Shown: piece after piece, positions 5,903 through 7,762 of the stretch | Layout of the letters: the number at the start of each line of letters is the position of its first letter | Position numbering within the stretch: the stretch's first letter is position 1 | DNA from: Bacteroidota bacterium | GTDB lineage: Bacteria > Bacteroidota > Ignavibacteria > SZUA-365 > JAADGX01 | Assembly (NCBI GenBank): GCA_027021285.1 | Contig: JALUUP010000428.1 | Span: 1-7,762 of the forward strand | Direction of reading: 5' to 3' | DNA: 7,762 nucleotides | Translations under genes and position numbers: made by a program | Notes under the pieces: generated by a model | Told to the model about the DNA's origin: nothing | What the model saw: the letters and a program-made list of their open reading frames with translations, nothing else | Database searches by the model: none

Positions 5903-6574
5903 TTAGTCTTTCCAGACATAATCAAACAACATGTACGACGCCGTAACAACCACGACGATATAAGCGCCCAGGATCTGGAGGTTCGGCCAGGCTGCATCCC
6001 AGACGTTGTCTTCAACGGCCAGCTTCGTGGCGTCGATGCCGGCCATGAGCAACGGTAGTAAAATCGGAAACGAGAGCACGGGAAACAACGTTCCCTTCGA
6101 ACTCGCCTTGGCGATGATGGCGGCGATGATGGTCGTGGAAGCCGCCAGCCCGAGCGATCCGAGGAAGATCACCAGCCAGAATAAACCCGGCTGGTTGATG
6201 ACAAACTGATCCATGGTCAGGAGATAAAGGACCACGATCACGATGTTGAGCAGGATCACCAGAACCACGTTGAAGAGGAGCTTCCCGAAATACACGCCCA
6301 ACGGACCGGCGCACAGCTGGAGCGTGAAGGTCGTCCCCCGTTCCTCTTCCGAAACGAAGGACCGGCTCAACCCCGACATGGCGGCGAAAAACATCACCAC
6401 CCACAGGATGCCTGCCTGGGCGGAGGAAGAAATCACTTCTCCCGCCAGGGAGAACATGATGACCGCGAGGGTCGTGATCACGAACATCAACAGGGCGTTT
6501 ACGGCATACCGCGTTCGGACCTCGGAACGAACGTCTTTCAGAAAGATCGCCCAGACGGCGCGCATAGTCTTCAT
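5903..6574 (-). CDS. ccmB: Heme exporter membrane subunit CcmB
   Basis: Integral membrane part of the CcmAB ABC transporter, which drives release of holo-CcmE from the CcmABCD complex. With the start at 6574 the protein has 223 residues, close to the 220 of E. coli, and about six membrane segments. The N-terminal FLKDVRSEVRTRY amphipathic stretch, SEEERGTTFTL and GKLLFN are the conserved CcmB features. A longer frame opens at 6625, but the start at 6574 is preferred: it gives the family length, has GGAGGG 6 nt upstream, and forms an ATGA overlap with the ccmA stop. That overlap is a normal sign of translational coupling. Confidence 0.93.
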   Translation of the reverse strand: MKTMRAVWAIFLKDVRSEVRTRYAVNALLMFVITTLAVIMFSLAGEVISSSAQAGILWVVMFFAAMSGLSRSFVSEEERGTTFTLQLCAGPLGVYFGKLLFNVVLVILLNIVIVVLYLLTMDQFVINQPGLFWLVIFLGSLGLAASTTIIAAIIAKASSKGTLFPVLSFPILLPLLMAGIDATKLAVEDNVWDAAWPNLQILGAYIVVVVTASYMLFDYVWKD

Positions 6575-7230
6575 CGCCCACCCTCCGAAACCGCGCCGGT
6601 CGTCACATCGAGGAGACGGTCGCACCGAGCGATGTCCGAGGCGTCATTGGTCGCGACCAGCACACATCCATGCTTCCGCTGTTCCTCAATCAGCGAATAG
6701 ACCACTTCGATACCATCCTTGTCCAAGTTGGTGGTCGGTTCATCCAGGAACAGGAACGGAGGGTGATGGAGAATGGCGAAGATGAGCTTGAGGCGCTGTT
6801 TCATGCCGCTGGAATAATTGTGCACAACGTCCCGTCGCTCCGGCGACAGGCCGACCCGCTCCAGCAGCCCCCGGGCCTTATCGGCGTCGAACGGCAGTCC
6901 CCGCACCTCCGAAAAGAAGCGGATGTTCTCCAAAGCGGTGAACTCCTCGTAGAGCATCAGGTAGGGCGCTGCATATCCCATGATGTCGATGATTTTTTCA
7001 TGGTCGATGACGGCGCCGTCCACGTGGAATGCCACCGAACCGGAATTCGGAGTCAGTACCCCGGCCAGGATGCGCAACAGGGTGGATTTCCCGGAGCCGT
7101 TTTTTCCCGTAATTCCGAACACTTCGCCATTCTCCACGGTGAACGTCAGGTCGCGAAATATCTTACGGCGATTGAACTGCTTGCTCAATTCCGTGGCGGA
7201 CAGCTCTACGTGTTTAATGGCATCAGTCAT
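6571..7230 (-). CDS. ccmA: Heme exporter ATP-binding subunit CcmA
   Basis: Cytoplasmic ABC ATPase of the CcmABCD complex. Of its 219 residues, Walker A is GKNGSGKST (42-50), the signature is SSGMKQR (140-146), Walker B is FLFLDEP (159-165) and the D-loop is TNLD (167-170). The switch-histidine position reads ATND, so Asn195 replaces the usual His. The Q-loop region reads GYAAPYLMLYEEFT with no clear Gln. The assignment as CcmA rather than another ABC ATPase rests on the following ccmB and the whole operon. The ATG at 7230 has no good ribosome binding site. It lies only 54 bases after the stop of the upstream gene, with no terminator between them, so read-through from that gene is possible. 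Confidence 0.92.
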   Translation of the reverse strand: MTDAIKHVELSATELSKQFNRRKIFRDLTFTVENGEVFGITGKNGSGKSTLLRILAGVLTPNSGSVAFHVDGAVIDHEKIIDIMGYAAPYLMLYEEFTALENIRFFSEVRGLPFDADKARGLLERVGLSPERRDVVHNYSSGMKQRLKLIFAILHHPPFLFLDEPTTNLDKDGIEVVYSLIEEQRKHGCVLVATNDASDIARCDRLLDVTTGAVSEGGR

Positions 7231-7284
7231 GGACGCAAGTGAACGAATGGATCGAAAAGAATCGACGAAATCCCGTCCCGCGTA
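7231..7284 (-). other. Short gap before ccmA
   Basis: A 54-base interval between the upstream stop and the ccmA ATG. It holds no hairpin terminator and no convincing promoter hexamers. The ccm operon promoter may therefore be inside or upstream of the neighbouring gene, or be non-canonical. Confidence 0.4.
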
Positions 7285-7762
7285 TCATCGGCGATCGACC
7301 ACGGCGAATTTCCCATACTCGGTTCGTCCCTTGTAGCTGACGGTATAGAAATACACGCCCGGCGGGATCGCTCTCCCGTTGGACAGGCGGCCATTCCAGG
7401 TCACCGTCCAGCAACCGCCGATCTTCTGGACCCGCAGATTCTGCCGGTACACGGCCTCCATGGCCGGCGTGAAGACGGCAAGATCGACACGTGGCGGGAC
7501 CTTGTCGCCGATGCGGAATGTCAGGAGGTCGTTGTATGCCGGGCGATACGGGTTCGGATATACGCCGGTTTCACAGACGCCCCCGACCGCGCCGCTGAGA
7601 ACGGCAACGTAACAGAAGGTATTCTCTTCGCTTCCGACCAGTTTGTACCCCCAGCCGTTCGTCAACTGGCGGTACGAGTCGTCGTAGCCTTCGGTCCTGA
7701 CATCAAGCGTGTACTGGGCGGGGACGTTCAGTTTCTGCAGGGAATAGTCGGGGTGAGCGTTC
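7285..7762 (-). CDS. C-terminal end of a probable secreted or surface protein with FlgD-Ig/T9SS-like module (cut by window edge)
   Basis: The frame is open to the right edge, so only the last 158 residues are seen and the true start lies outside. The final ~90 residues show GVYPNPYRPAYNDLLTFRI, then a beta-rich stretch VDLAVFTPAMEAVY, then WTVTWNGRLSNGRAIPPGVY and FYTVSYKG ending in KFAVVDRR. This NP-P...V.L.V....W.GR...G...GVYFY pattern is the FlgD Ig-like or type IX sorting-like domain that closes many secreted proteins in FCB-group and candidate-phylum bacteria. It anchors or directs secretion in those lineages. The upstream residues give no recognisable enzyme motif, so the function of the whole protein is unknown. 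A TTG at 7665 could be read as a start, but the frame runs on upstream without a stop. Confidence 0.8.
   Translation of the reverse strand, partial: NAHPDYSLQKLNVPAQYTLDVRTEGYDDSYRQLTNGWGYKLVGSEENTFCYVAVLSGAVGGVCETGVYPNPYRPAYNDLLTFRIGDKVPPRVDLAVFTPAMEAVYRQNLRVQKIGGCWTVTWNGRLSNGRAIPPGVYFYTVSYKGRTEYGKFAVVDRR

Noticed and set aside
6575..6625. Upstream start for ccmB adding 17 residues
   Set aside because: The extra residues (MRPSPRCDDRRGFGGWA) are not CcmB-like and overlap ccmA coding. The start at 6574 has GGAGGG and an ATGA overlap and gives the family length.

Overview
The window comes from a bacterium, most plausibly an uncultured Gram-negative lineage near the Bacteroidetes/FCB or candidate-phylum level; this placement is an inference. 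It rests on a cytochrome c maturation (Ccm, System I) operon, a FlgD-Ig/T9SS-like C-terminal module at the right edge, a Cas9 with the RRGFKSNRK motif at the left edge, and a 12-bp tandem repeat built on a short 'CTTCGACTCCGCTCAGGA'-type element. The left ~950 bases are visibly AT-richer than the ccm block.

Left edge (1-597): the first 147 codons of a type II CRISPR cas9 run leftward out of the window from an ATG at 443. Divergent from it is an apparent tracrRNA gene on the + strand: a near-consensus sigma70 promoter (TTGACA-17-TATATT), a predicted start near 506, an anti-repeat ending in ACAATAAGG, a small nexus hairpin, and a strong Rho-independent terminator ending near 596. The tracrRNA and cas9 promoters overlap, and an 18-bp perfect palindrome fills the exact spacer between the tracrRNA -35 and -10. 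The CRISPR array, cas1 and cas2 are not in the window and would lie to the left or elsewhere.

Middle left (598-1622): about 350 bases without a recognisable gene, then a + strand gene for a 126-residue integral membrane protein of unknown function. It converges with the ccm operon. Between the two stop codons lie a Rho-independent terminator oriented for the ccm operon and seven 12-bp tandem repeats followed by two 13-bp units.

Middle and right (1623-7230): a minus-strand operon ccmA-ccmB-ccmC-ccmD-ccmE-ccmF with overlapping or abutting junctions. CcmA/B is the ABC transporter part. CcmC loads heme onto the periplasmic chaperone CcmE, helped by small CcmD. CcmF is the synthetase-side protein that takes heme from holo-CcmE for attachment to apocytochrome c. 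Three oddities stand out. CcmE has the CxxxY heme-binding motif instead of the classical HxxxY. CcmC carries an extra periplasmic domain after its first helix that resembles the CcmE OB fold without the heme ligand. CcmF is enlarged to 893 residues with repeated beta-rich modules in its C-terminal periplasmic part. No ccmG, ccmH or ccmI follows ccmF before the terminator.

Right edge (7285-7762): the C-terminal end of a probably secreted or surface protein with an NPY...W.GR...G...GVYFY pattern, truncated by the window edge.
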